Shown piece by piece: positions 1-6,018 of a DNA stretch of 6,634 nucleotides. Position 1 is the first letter of the stretch. Every line of letters begins with the position of its first letter. The notes beneath the pieces were generated by a model, which searched no databases, was not told the origin of the DNA, and saw only the letters and a list, made by a program, of their open reading frames with translations. The DNA comes from an uncultured Clostridium sp. (lineage in GTDB: Bacteria; Bacillota; Clostridia; Clostridiales; Clostridiaceae). The stretch spans positions 1 to 6,634 of the forward strand of contig CAKVNP010000124.1 in the NCBI GenBank assembly GCA_934777095.1, given 5' to 3'. A program made the translations under genes and the position numbers.

Positions 1-631
1 TATATCCACTAAGCATTTCCCTAGCTTCATCTTTTGAATCATAACTATACTTAAAGCCCTTTATATTACTTTGATCAGAAGCTGGTAAGTTGTCTACCTT
101 AATACTATTTGTATATATATCATTTTCATTTTCTATAAAGGCTTTACCATTTTCATCTGTTTTGTAGATAGCAAAATAACCATTTTTTTCACCTAAATAA
201 TACTTATTTGGTTCTAATGTATCATTACCAGTACTACGGCTCAAAACTAATTTGTCATTTGTTAAGTTTTCTAAAGAGTATCCTTCATTCTTAAAGTATT
301 CTACTAAAAACTGCTGAGTTATGTCTGAAGTAATGTCTCTTTCATCTTTAAACTTTTCTAAGTCTTCTTCACGTTCTACTTTCCCATCTATTTTTAGGAC
401 AATCTTAGTATCATCATCTAAAGCTTTGGTATTATTATAAACAGTATTTTCCATCTTACTAGCTGCACTCTTCTTATATTCAGGATTTGTCAGCCTATCA
501 GTAATAATATAGCTTGAACAAAAAACAACTATTATTAAAAAAAGAATAATGCCTGCTTTAATTCTAAGTTCATTTCTTTTATAATTTTCTTCTAGTTTTT
601 TGCCTTCTTCTTCGTTGAAATTCTTATCCAT
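1..631 (-). CDS. Membrane-anchored protein with BofC C-terminal-like outer domain (3' end cut by window)
   Basis: An open frame runs from an ATG at 631 to the window edge without a stop (210 codons seen), so the C-terminus is missing. Residues 1-25 are charged and cytoplasmic (MDKNFNEEE start), 26-43 form one hydrophobic helix, and the rest should lie outside the membrane. Residues about 141-210 (PNKYYLGEKNGYFAIYKTDE, then a LPASDQ segment and DEAREMLSGY) resemble the BofC C-terminal domain, a short domain first described in a forespore regulator of the sigma-K checkpoint and common in single-pass clostridial proteins. That match is from memory of the family pattern and is moderate; the residues expected after LSGY suggest that little is missing. 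An AAGGAGTGA Shine-Dalgarno at 641-649 supports the start. The gene begins 70 bp after the second permease stop with no clear terminator between them, so it may be the last gene of the exporter operon. Its start codon lies in a 12-bp inverted repeat. The function is unknown. Confidence 0.8.
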   Translation of the reverse strand, partial: MDKNFNEEEGKKLEENYKRNELRIKAGIILFLIIVVFCSSYIITDRLTNPEYKKSAASKMENTVYNNTKALDDDTKIVLKIDGKVEREEDLEKFKDERDITSDITQQFLVEYFKNEGYSLENLTNDKLVLSRSTGNDTLEPNKYYLGEKNGYFAIYKTDENGKAFIENENDIYTNSIKVDNLPASDQSNIKGFKYSYDSKDEAREMLSGY

Positions 632-662
632 AAGACAACTTCACTCCTTTCTTATGGATAAG
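623..662 (-). promoter_or_regulatory. 12-bp inverted repeat pairing with the start codon of the BofC-like gene
   Basis: On the minus strand CTTATCCATAAG (662-651) and CTTATGGATAAG (634-623) are perfect reverse complements separated by 16 nt. The downstream arm contains the ATG at 631-629 and the first two following codons, while the Shine-Dalgarno AAGGAGTGA (649-641) lies in the loop. In RNA this would form a hairpin able to hide the start codon. Each arm is also nearly self-palindromic (CTTAT-CC/GG-ATAAG), so a protein-binding site is an alternative. The symmetry is seen directly; its role is inferred. Confidence 0.55.
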
Positions 663-701
663 TCTTGCCACTTTTGTTTTATTTATTCAATTTTCTTAAT
701 T

Positions 702-1841
702 TTATTCAAAATTTTTCTCATCTTTAGTAGTTTTATAGATAGTTGCCACGAATAAAGCGATAATAAACAGACCTACTATTGATAATTTTAATGCTACTAC
801 TTTAGCTTCTGCTCCTTGCTGCATAGATGACATAGCATCTATAGTCCATCTTACCGGATTAAAATATGCTATTTTATTCATCGTATCAGGAAGCATGTCT
901 AAAGGCACAAAGCCCCCCCCTAACATAATAAGTACCATAGATAAATAGTTAAATGCTATACTAAAGACGCTTGAGTCCTTCGAAAATGACCTAACACATA
1001 CAGCAAGTACTACTGAAAACAAGCCTATGATGCTTAAGATTAAAAATAAGCTTAAATAACCTATTCCCATATTTACGTTTAATATCTTGATAAATGCAAC
1101 AGCAAATAATGCCTGTATTAATATAACCACATAATTACTAAGAATATCTGCTAAATAATATTGCCAAGTATTTGTTGGAGTTGTAAATATCCTACTATAT
1201 ATATTTTCATATTTTTCATCATAATATCTTGCTGCACTATTAGCCCCTCTAAGAAGCATAAAAAATATTACAAAGCCTACAAATATTTGAGATATACTAT
1301 AGTCCTTAGATAAATCTGCTAAAGATTTCTCCTTTATCTCTACTATCTTATTATTGTTATAATCCTCAATAAGCTCCTTATATTGTTCCTTATTACCTTC
1401 AGCTATAGCAACAAATTTTTTCAAATTGTTTATTTTTTCACCAATTATGCTTTTTAAAAGATTATTTAAAGAATCATTTTCTCTAGTAAGAAGATCTATT
1501 TTAATATTATCACTCTTTAATAATGAATCTTCATATCCTTCATTTATCTTAACTACTCCTTCTATATTATTACTAGCAAAACTGCTATCAATTTGTTCTT
1601 CATCTATATTCATTATTTTAATAACATCATTATCCTCTAGAACTTGAACTATTTCTTTTGATGTTGTACTGTTATCATAATCAAATACAGCTACATTTAT
1701 CAATCCTCCGCCATTCATTAAAAGCTTCATTGATCCAAATAAGATCAGTAAAGGAGCAAATAACATAAGCAAGAATGCTACAGGTTTCTTTAATATACTG
1801 ACCTTTAAGTTATTTTTAAATAATACCCATACATTACCCAT
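702..1841 (-). CDS. ABC-2 type exporter permease, second subunit (LnrN-like)
   Basis: This is an integral membrane subunit of 379 residues in a drug/lipid-type ABC exporter. It has the ABC-2 (type V exporter) layout: one helix near the N-terminus (about 21-42), an extracytoplasmic domain of about 140 residues (43-182), then five helices near 183-203, 229-253, 261-283, 291-312 and 352-369. The segment between helices 2 and 3 (RIFTTPTNTWQYYLADIL) matches the cytoplasmic coupling region of the family, and GGGFVPLD at 308-315 followed by FNPVRW is a conserved signature. A longer frame opens at 1877, but the start at 1841 is preferred: GGGAGG lies 9 nt upstream and the extra 12 residues would be hydrophilic and inside the preceding gene. 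The start overlaps the previous permease stop by 8 bp, pointing to translational coupling. An eight-G run encodes the GGG motif. With the ATPase and first permease it should form a heterodimeric exporter like LnrLMN. The substrate is not known. Confidence 0.88.
   Translation of the reverse strand: MGNVWVLFKNNLKVSILKKPVAFLLMLFAPLLILFGSMKLLMNGGGLINVAVFDYDNSTTSKEIVQVLEDNDVIKIMNIDEEQIDSSFASNNIEGVVKINEGYEDSLLKSDNIKIDLLTRENDSLNNLLKSIIGEKINNLKKFVAIAEGNKEQYKELIEDYNNNKIVEIKEKSLADLSKDYSISQIFVGFVIFFMLLRGANSAARYYDEKYENIYSRIFTTPTNTWQYYLADILSNYVVILIQALFAVAFIKILNVNMGIGYLSLFLILSIIGLFSVVLAVCVRSFSKDSSVFSIAFNYLSMVLIMLGGGFVPLDMLPDTMNKIAYFNPVRWTIDAMSSMQQGAEAKVVALKLSIVGLFIIALFVATIYKTTKDEKNFE
913..920 (-). repeat. 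Run of eight G residues inside the second permease gene
   Basis: The plus strand has eight consecutive C residues, read as G on the coding strand across codons for the GGG motif (residues 308-310). Such a run stands out in this AT-rich sequence and is a possible slippage site. Here the frame is intact. Confidence 0.9.
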
Positions 1842-2967
1842 TGACTTTTTCCTCCCACCTTGATTTAAACTGTACAATAGTGAGTATAATAATTGTTGCT
1901 ATTACAGCACCAATAATCCAATTTCTAAAATCCACGCTGCTTCCACCATAAATATAATTAAATACTCCTAAATTAAAAGACCTTAATGGTGATATTCTAG
2001 TAATTAAATTACCGATAGCTCCTAGATCGTTATCTAAGGCAACATAACCGCCCCCCATTAAACATAAAAAGGGAATTACTGCTGAACCGATTATTACATC
2101 TGCCTTATCTGTATCCTTAAAAATAGTTCCTGTCATTAACCCCACTGCATCAACTAGCAATACAAATACTAATAATGAAATAGGCATAATAAACGGATTA
2201 TCACCATAATTAACCTTAAAGGCATATTTCAAAATTAAATATGATATTAATATTGAAAGATAATTAATAAATACACATCCTAGATATTTTGCAAAATAAT
2301 ATTTTGCTGCTGATAGTCCTGACAGCTTAATCCTTTCTTTTATCTTAAGTCTCTTTTCTCTTTTAAGCTCAAAAGTTGGTTCAGCAACAAAATAGAAAAC
2401 CATTAAACCTAATTCAGCTACTCCATAGTATCCCATCGCATTAGGAGATTTTTCAGCTTCAATTTTTTCATCATTAAATTCTTTTTCATAATCTGTTTCC
2501 TCTTGAGATATTGCTCCTGCAAGCTGAGGATTAACCTTAAAAGTTTGTACAGTTGTGTTGTAGCCTTCAACAACTCCCTTTAACAGCGAATTTACAATTG
2601 AAGAATTTGTTAAATACCTGTCGTTTGAATAATAATTAATCTTACTACCAGCTAAATGGATAAGTACTGCACTTTCAGTTCTGACCTTATTTTTACCCTT
2701 CTCTAAGCTATCTATTTCAGCAAATTTTAAATCTAAGTCAGTATCAATTTCTTTTAGAATGTTTAAGATTTCTTTAGTTTCAGCGTTTCCTTCATCGTAA
2801 TAATATATTTTAATTGGCTCATTACTTCCTGAACTTCCATCATCCATTGCCATTGATAAAACATTTCCTAAAAGTAATACTAAAAATATTGGGAAAAGAA
2901 GATTAAATAATGCTCCTTTTCTTCTTCTAAGATAAGAGAGTATTGTAGATTTAATTACGGCAAACAT
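1834..2967 (-). CDS. ABC-2 type exporter permease, first subunit (LnrM-like)
   Basis: This is an integral membrane subunit of 377 residues. It has an N-terminal helix (about 18-38) preceded by a basic stretch (YLRRRKG), an extracytoplasmic domain at about 40-176, and helices near 178-196, 226-248, 259-281, 289-309 and 350-367. The basic segment LKREKRLKIKERIKLSGLSAAKYYFAKYL between helices 2 and 3 is the expected cytoplasmic coupling region of ABC-2 permeases. GGGYVALD at 305-312 and ISPLRSFN parallel the GGGFVPLD and FNPVRW motifs of the next gene, so the two permeases are diverged relatives that probably pair. The ATG at 2967 follows the ATPase stop by 13 nt and has a GGGGGTG Shine-Dalgarno right after that stop. 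The gene order ATPase-permease-permease matches LnrLMN of B. subtilis; the family-level call is firm, the polyene/lipid substrate only an analogy. Confidence 0.88.
   Translation of the reverse strand: MFAVIKSTILSYLRRRKGALFNLLFPIFLVLLLGNVLSMAMDDGSSGSNEPIKIYYYDEGNAETKEILNILKEIDTDLDLKFAEIDSLEKGKNKVRTESAVLIHLAGSKINYYSNDRYLTNSSIVNSLLKGVVEGYNTTVQTFKVNPQLAGAISQEETDYEKEFNDEKIEAEKSPNAMGYYGVAELGLMVFYFVAEPTFELKREKRLKIKERIKLSGLSAAKYYFAKYLGCVFINYLSILISYLILKYAFKVNYGDNPFIMPISLLVFVLLVDAVGLMTGTIFKDTDKADVIIGSAVIPFLCLMGGGYVALDNDLGAIGNLITRISPLRSFNLGVFNYIYGGSSVDFRNWIIGAVIATIIILTIVQFKSRWEEKVNG
1851..1856 (-). promoter_or_regulatory. Ribosome binding site that fixes the second permease start
   Basis: GGGAGG lies 9 nt before the ATG at 1841, inside the last codons of the preceding permease gene. 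It favours this start over the in-frame ATG at 1877, which lies inside the upstream gene. Confidence 0.75.
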
Positions 2968-2980
2968 TCCTCTACACCCC

Positions 2981-3916
2981 CTAATCCCTTAAATTTCTTC
3001 CTGTTAATGATAAAAATACATTTTCTAAAGTTATCTCCTTAAAACCTAAATCTAATATTTTAACATTACTATCATTTAATGACTTAATAATTTGATCTAG
3101 ATTATTAACTTCTTTTACAGTTTGGATAGTTAAATCATTATCTTTAATTTTAAGCCTATCTACTCCTTTAATTTTTTCAATATTTTGTAGATTTATCTTT
3201 TCAGTGTCATTAACCTTAACCTTCAAAACTCTTTTATCATTAATCATGTCCTTTAATTCGTCTTTAGTTCCTTCTACGATGACTTTTCCTTTATCTATAA
3301 TAGCTATTTTTGTACAGATACTTTCTACCTCTTCCATATAGTGAGTAGTATAAATTACTGTAGCCCCTTCTCTATTAAGTTTTTTTACAGCATTTAAGAT
3401 ATGATTTCTTGATTGAGGATCTATCCCCACTGTAGGTTCATCCATAATTATTATCTCTGGTCTATGCAGCAACGCACATGCTATATTAAGCCTTCTTAAC
3501 ATTCCTCCAGAAAATTCTTCAGCCTTTTTATTCCTAACATCATCAAGTCCTACGAAATCAAGTGCTTTATCTATAGCTTCCTTTAACTTATCTTTTCTTA
3601 AACCATATAGTTCACCAAAAAACTTAACATTTTCATAGGCAGTAAAATTTTTATTTACAGCAATCGTCTGCGGAACTATTCCTATTTTTCTTTTTATATC
3701 AGTTCTATTTTTTCTTGTATCAATTCCAAATACCTTTACTGTTCCTGATGTTTGCTTTAACAATGATGAAATTATACTTATCAATGTACTTTTTCCTGCT
3801 CCATTTGGTCCAAGCAACCCATATATTTCTCCTTTTTCTATTGATAGATTAATATTATCTACCGCAATTAAATCATCATACTTTTTAACAAGATCCTTTA
3901 TCTCAATAACCTTCAT
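2981..3916 (-). CDS. ABC exporter ATP-binding protein (LnrL-like)
   Basis: This cytoplasmic ATPase of 311 residues powers the two permeases encoded downstream. Every key motif is present: Walker A GPNGAGKST (36-44), Q-loop Gln83 in IVPQ, ABC signature FSGGMLRR (135-142, Phe and Leu replacing the commoner LSGGMKRR), Walker B IIIMDEPT (155-162) with catalytic Glu160, D-loop GIDP, and switch His192 in TTH. About 90 residues after the ATPase core form the C-terminal extension seen in drug, bacitracin and lantibiotic-type exporters. The frame is open back to 4000, but the ATG at 3916 is the real start: AGGAGG lies 6 nt upstream and the protein then begins MKVIEIKDLVKKY, the usual first strand of the fold. 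The gene is separated from the response regulator by a terminator and probably has its own regulated promoter. By order and length it corresponds to LnrL of B. subtilis. Confidence 0.93.
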   Translation of the reverse strand: MKVIEIKDLVKKYDDLIAVDNINLSIEKGEIYGLLGPNGAGKSTLISIISSLLKQTSGTVKVFGIDTRKNRTDIKRKIGIVPQTIAVNKNFTAYENVKFFGELYGLRKDKLKEAIDKALDFVGLDDVRNKKAEEFSGGMLRRLNIACALLHRPEIIIMDEPTVGIDPQSRNHILNAVKKLNREGATVIYTTHYMEEVESICTKIAIIDKGKVIVEGTKDELKDMINDKRVLKVKVNDTEKINLQNIEKIKGVDRLKIKDNDLTIQTVKEVNNLDQIIKSLNDSNVKILDLGFKEITLENVFLSLTGRNLRD

Positions 3917-3922
3917 AATTGT

Positions 3923-3928
3923 CCTCCT
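3923..3928 (-). promoter_or_regulatory. Ribosome binding site that fixes the ATPase start
   Basis: A perfect AGGAGG lies 6 nt before the ATG at 3916 and excludes the longer frame beginning at 4000, whose ATG overlaps a TATAAT sequence in the promoter region. Confidence 0.88.
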
Positions 3929-3946
3929 GATTTTTTCTATATTTTC

Positions 3947-4006
3947 ATTATATCCACAAATACTTTCTAAAACCTGTCTCAAAAGTAATGAATTATACAT
4001 GACTTT
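3947..4006 (-). promoter_or_regulatory. Probable regulated promoter and operator of the ABC exporter operon
   Basis: There are two TATAAT hexamers on the minus strand, at 3997-3992 and 3952-3947. The downstream one has no recognisable -35, as expected of an activator-dependent promoter, and would start RNA near 3940. The upstream one has a weak TTTATA at 18-bp spacing. An imperfect dyad, AAAGTCATG (4006-3998), 7 nt, CATTACTTT (3990-3982), has 8 of 9 pairs. Its centre is about 54 bp upstream of the predicted start for the downstream -10, a common activator distance. A third AAAGTATTT half-site lies at 3966-3958. Binding by the adjacent NarL-type regulator is inferred, not shown. Confidence 0.45.
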
Positions 4007-4043
4007 AGTAATACTTATAAAATTATGAATTTAAATTTAATCT

Positions 4044-4096
4044 AAAAAAAATGCATTAATATAAGGAACTTAATTATTGCCTTATATTAATGCATT
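4044..4096 (-). terminator. Rho-independent terminator after the response regulator gene
   Basis: A perfect 17-bp inverted repeat (4080-4096 against 4050-4066) with a 13-nt loop is followed on the minus strand by a run of T residues ending at 4044. It lies about 35 bp after the response regulator stop and separates the two-component operon from the exporter operon. Confidence 0.88.
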
Positions 4097-4100
4097 CTAA

Positions 4101-4115
4101 GTTGATAAAATCAAC
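4101..4115 (-). other. Small 6-bp hairpin between regulator stop and terminator
   Basis: GTTGAT and ATCAAC arms enclose a 3-nt loop, just before the main terminator stem. There is no U run directly after it. It may be a minor 3' UTR structure or chance. Confidence 0.3.
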
Positions 4116-4129
4116 ATAATTCTTAATAT

Positions 4130-4768
4130 TTAATTTTCTACTGGCATGCCTCGTAAATAGTAAATAGCAATTTGTGTCCTATGCTCAAGGCCTGTCTTGT
4201 CTAAAATTGCAGATATATAATTTTTTACAGTTCCTTCAGAAATAAAAAGCTTCCTTGAAATATCCTTATTAGTTAAGCCTTCTGCTATAGATTCAATTAT
4301 TTCCACTTCTCTTTCAGTAAATTTACTATCATCAAAATATTTACTTGGAGTAATTTTTCCATTAAGTTTTTGTGAAATCTTATTTAATACTTCTGGCTGT
4401 AATACACAATTACCCCGATTGACTACTTTAATTGTTTCAATTATCTTGACTGGCGATGTATTCTTAAGCAGATAACCTTTAGCACCATAATTAAGTGCTT
4501 CACGTATATAATCGTCTTCATCAAAGGTTGTTAAGATAATTACCGCGGTATGACAACTCTCTACTATTCTTCTTGTTGCTTCAACACCATTCATGGCAGG
4601 CATTCTAATATCTAAAAGAGCTACATCAACTTCATTATTTTTGCAGTAATCAACAGCACCTTGTCCATTTTCAAAAGTTCCTACAATATCTATCTCAGAA
4701 TCTTGAGATAAAATTATCTTCAGACTTTCCCTTATTAATTCATCATCATCTGCAATAATAACTTTCAA
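4130..4768 (-). CDS. NarL/LuxR-family response regulator (LnrK-like)
   Basis: This cytoplasmic transcription factor of 212 residues is the partner of the kinase encoded just upstream. The receiver domain (1 to about 120) has the acidic pair Asp7/Asp8, phosphoacceptor Asp53 in LLDIRMP, switch Thr80 and conserved Lys103 in YLLK. The LuxR-type helix-turn-helix is at about 151-206 (FTEREVEIIESIAEGLTNKD, then recognition helix around SEGTVKNYI). Length and architecture match DesR, LiaR and LnrK regulators. The start codon is TTG (4768-4766), not ATG, with an AGGAGGGG Shine-Dalgarno 6 nt upstream. That site is inside the last codons of the kinase gene, whose stop is only 2 nt away, so the pair is likely to be translationally coupled. 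The gene is followed by a terminator, and the exporter operon lies directly downstream, so its main target is probably the promoter region at 3947-4006. Confidence 0.95.
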   Translation of the reverse strand: MKVIIADDDELIRESLKIILSQDSEIDIVGTFENGQGAVDYCKNNEVDVALLDIRMPAMNGVEATRRIVESCHTAVIILTTFDEDDYIREALNYGAKGYLLKNTSPVKIIETIKVVNRGNCVLQPEVLNKISQKLNGKITPSKYFDDSKFTEREVEIIESIAEGLTNKDISRKLFISEGTVKNYISAILDKTGLEHRTQIAIYYLRGMPVEN

Positions 4769-4770
4769 TT

Positions 4771-5913
4771 TTAACCCCTCCTATTGATTGGAATTAATAT
4801 AATAACAGAAAAGCCATTGCTTCCATCTAAAATAACTGTCCCTTTAGATTCTGCAACTCTCTCTTCTAAATTACTCAATCCCATACCTTTTATAATTTTA
4901 TGGCTGCCTATCCCATTATCTTTGATTTCCATTTTAATAAAACCTTTTAAGATAGAAATATTTACTGCAATAAAATCTCCCTCTGCGTATTTAATACTGT
5001 TAGTACTTATTTCCTTTACTGCATCAATGAACAATGCCCAGATACTTGGCCCTATCTCAGCCAACTCTCCATCAAAACTAATACTATATTTATAATTCGT
5101 ATTCTTGGTCTTTTCATCTAAAACAACTTTTATTTGATTAATACTTAATTCTTCTTGTACCGGCTTTATATTTCTAAGTGTCATTCTTATCTCATCCATA
5201 CCATTTCTTAAATTTTCGATGACATTATCTAGATACAATTCACCTTTCGCAAAATCTTTACTTAGAATCACCTTAACAGCCTCCAACTGTAATATTGCAC
5301 CTGAAATGGTATGCCCAATTTTATCATGTAAATTACCTGATATTCTATTTCTTTCCTCTAACTTTACAGTATATAAAATCTGACTTCGATAATTCTTTTC
5401 TCCATTAAGTTTCTCCTTTAAGCCATATATACTTTTCCGCTGATCTTCTATTTTCTTTTCCAAACTGCATATCTTCATATTTGAAGTGCTGCTTAATATT
5501 AGATAAATATATATCATAATTGCTAGAAAAACTGACTCAATTAGCTCAACCTTACTTATAGTTAACAACGGAATAACACCTAATATTGCTGCCATATATT
5601 TTTTATTGTATTGATAAATCAATAAATCATAAATAGTTATGGTAATTAATAAAGCTGCCATATCAATATATTTTACAGCTACTAAAATAGAAATTATAAT
5701 TTGATACATATATATAAATTTTACATATTCCTTTTTTACAATTTCAATTAGAAATATTGCTATAAAATACATCAATATAAATGTTATTGTAATAAAAGGA
5801 TTAACTTTTCTATTTAATGCATAAATACCAATATAAAGCACTATTATACTCTTAACTAATAAATCACAATCCCTTATTTTAATATTATAACACCCCTTTA
5901 AGCAAATTAACAT
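4771..5913 (-). CDS. Sensor histidine kinase, HisKA_3 / HATPase type (LnrJ-like)
   Basis: This membrane sensor kinase is about 380 residues by the ATG at 5913. The N-terminal half holds about six hydrophobic helices (near 19-35, 39-60, 66-82, 84-101, 106-120 and 124-141) with very short loops, so the sensing part sits in the membrane with no large outer domain. This is typical of kinases that sense membrane-active drugs or lipid state. A charged coiled-coil-like stretch (about 150-185) leads to the HisKA_3 dimerisation domain with phosphoacceptor His196 in GNLHDKIGH. The ATPase domain has an N-box EISTNSIKYA (Asn305), DNGIG (332-336) and KGMGLSNLEERV, all intact. The start is unsure: no Shine-Dalgarno precedes the ATG, and the predicted RNA start is only about 5 nt upstream, while AAAGGGGTG at 5899-5891 would suit an in-frame ATT at 5883. 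It is first in an operon with the response regulator, 2 nt apart. Confidence 0.92.
   Translation of the reverse strand: MLICLKGCYNIKIRDCDLLVKSIIVLYIGIYALNRKVNPFITITFILMYFIAIFLIEIVKKEYVKFIYMYQIIISILVAVKYIDMAALLITITIYDLLIYQYNKKYMAAILGVIPLLTISKVELIESVFLAIMIYIYLILSSTSNMKICSLEKKIEDQRKSIYGLKEKLNGEKNYRSQILYTVKLEERNRISGNLHDKIGHTISGAILQLEAVKVILSKDFAKGELYLDNVIENLRNGMDEIRMTLRNIKPVQEELSINQIKVVLDEKTKNTNYKYSISFDGELAEIGPSIWALFIDAVKEISTNSIKYAEGDFIAVNISILKGFIKMEIKDNGIGSHKIIKGMGLSNLEERVAESKGTVILDGSNGFSVIILIPINRRG
4775..4782 (-). promoter_or_regulatory. Ribosome binding site for the TTG-started response regulator
   Basis: AGGAGGGG ends 6 nt before the TTG at 4768. The same bases encode the final Arg-Arg-Gly of the kinase (AGG AGG GGT), so the site is embedded in the upstream coding sequence. 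Confidence 0.85.
5891..5899 (-). promoter_or_regulatory. Shine-Dalgarno-like sequence inside the annotated kinase start
   Basis: AAAGGGGTG lies 7 nt before an in-frame ATT codon (5883-5881, residue 11 of the ATG-started frame). No in-frame ATG, GTG or TTG is suitably placed after it. It could serve a rare ATT start or be a chance coding sequence. Confidence 0.35.
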
Positions 5914-5924
5914 TATTCAGTAAT

Positions 5925-5933
5925 ATTATACCA
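5925..5933 (-). promoter_or_regulatory. Extended -10 promoter of the two-component operon
   Basis: TGGTATAAT is a perfect extended -10 (TGn plus TATAAT at 5930-5925), located right after the terminator of the preceding operon. No good -35 is seen, which an extended -10 tolerates. The predicted start is near 5917-5918. A second TGTTATAAT occurs at 5892-5884 within the coding frame, sharing the ten bases TATAATATTA. Confidence 0.6.
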
Positions 5934-5942
5934 TTTTATCCT

Positions 5943-6008
5943 AAAAATAAAATAAAAGACTGCTATAGAATATGCTTTATCTACTTGTAGCATATCTTAT
6001 AGCAGTCT
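5943..6008 (-). terminator. Rho-independent terminator after the small 82-residue gene
   Basis: Two 20-nt arms (5989-6008 and 5957-5976) pair except for a 2-nt internal mismatch, with a 12-nt loop. On the minus strand the stem is followed by a T-rich tail (5956-5943). It begins 10 bp after the stop of the 6019-6267 gene, and the tail lies only about 10 bp from the next promoter -10. Confidence 0.85.
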
Positions 6009-6018
6009 AATTCTTGTA

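Noticed and set aside
1426..1647. Plus-strand open frame of 73 codons
   Set aside because: It lies wholly opposite the well-supported second permease gene, has no ribosome site and its composition is that of an antisense shadow.
3917..4000. 28-residue N-terminal extension of the ATPase from an ATG at 4000
   Set aside because: AGGAGG sits 6 nt before the ATG at 3916, the extension does not look like an ABC N-terminus, and it would run through the promoter region.
4031..4040. Perfect palindrome TTAAATTTAA
   Set aside because: Short all-AT palindromes are common by chance here, and it lies just past the terminator T run with no link to a promoter element.
4784..5095. Plus-strand open frame of 103 codons
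   Set aside because: It is antisense to the kinase ATPase domain, whose N-box and G-box motifs show the minus strand is the coding one; no ribosome site is visible.
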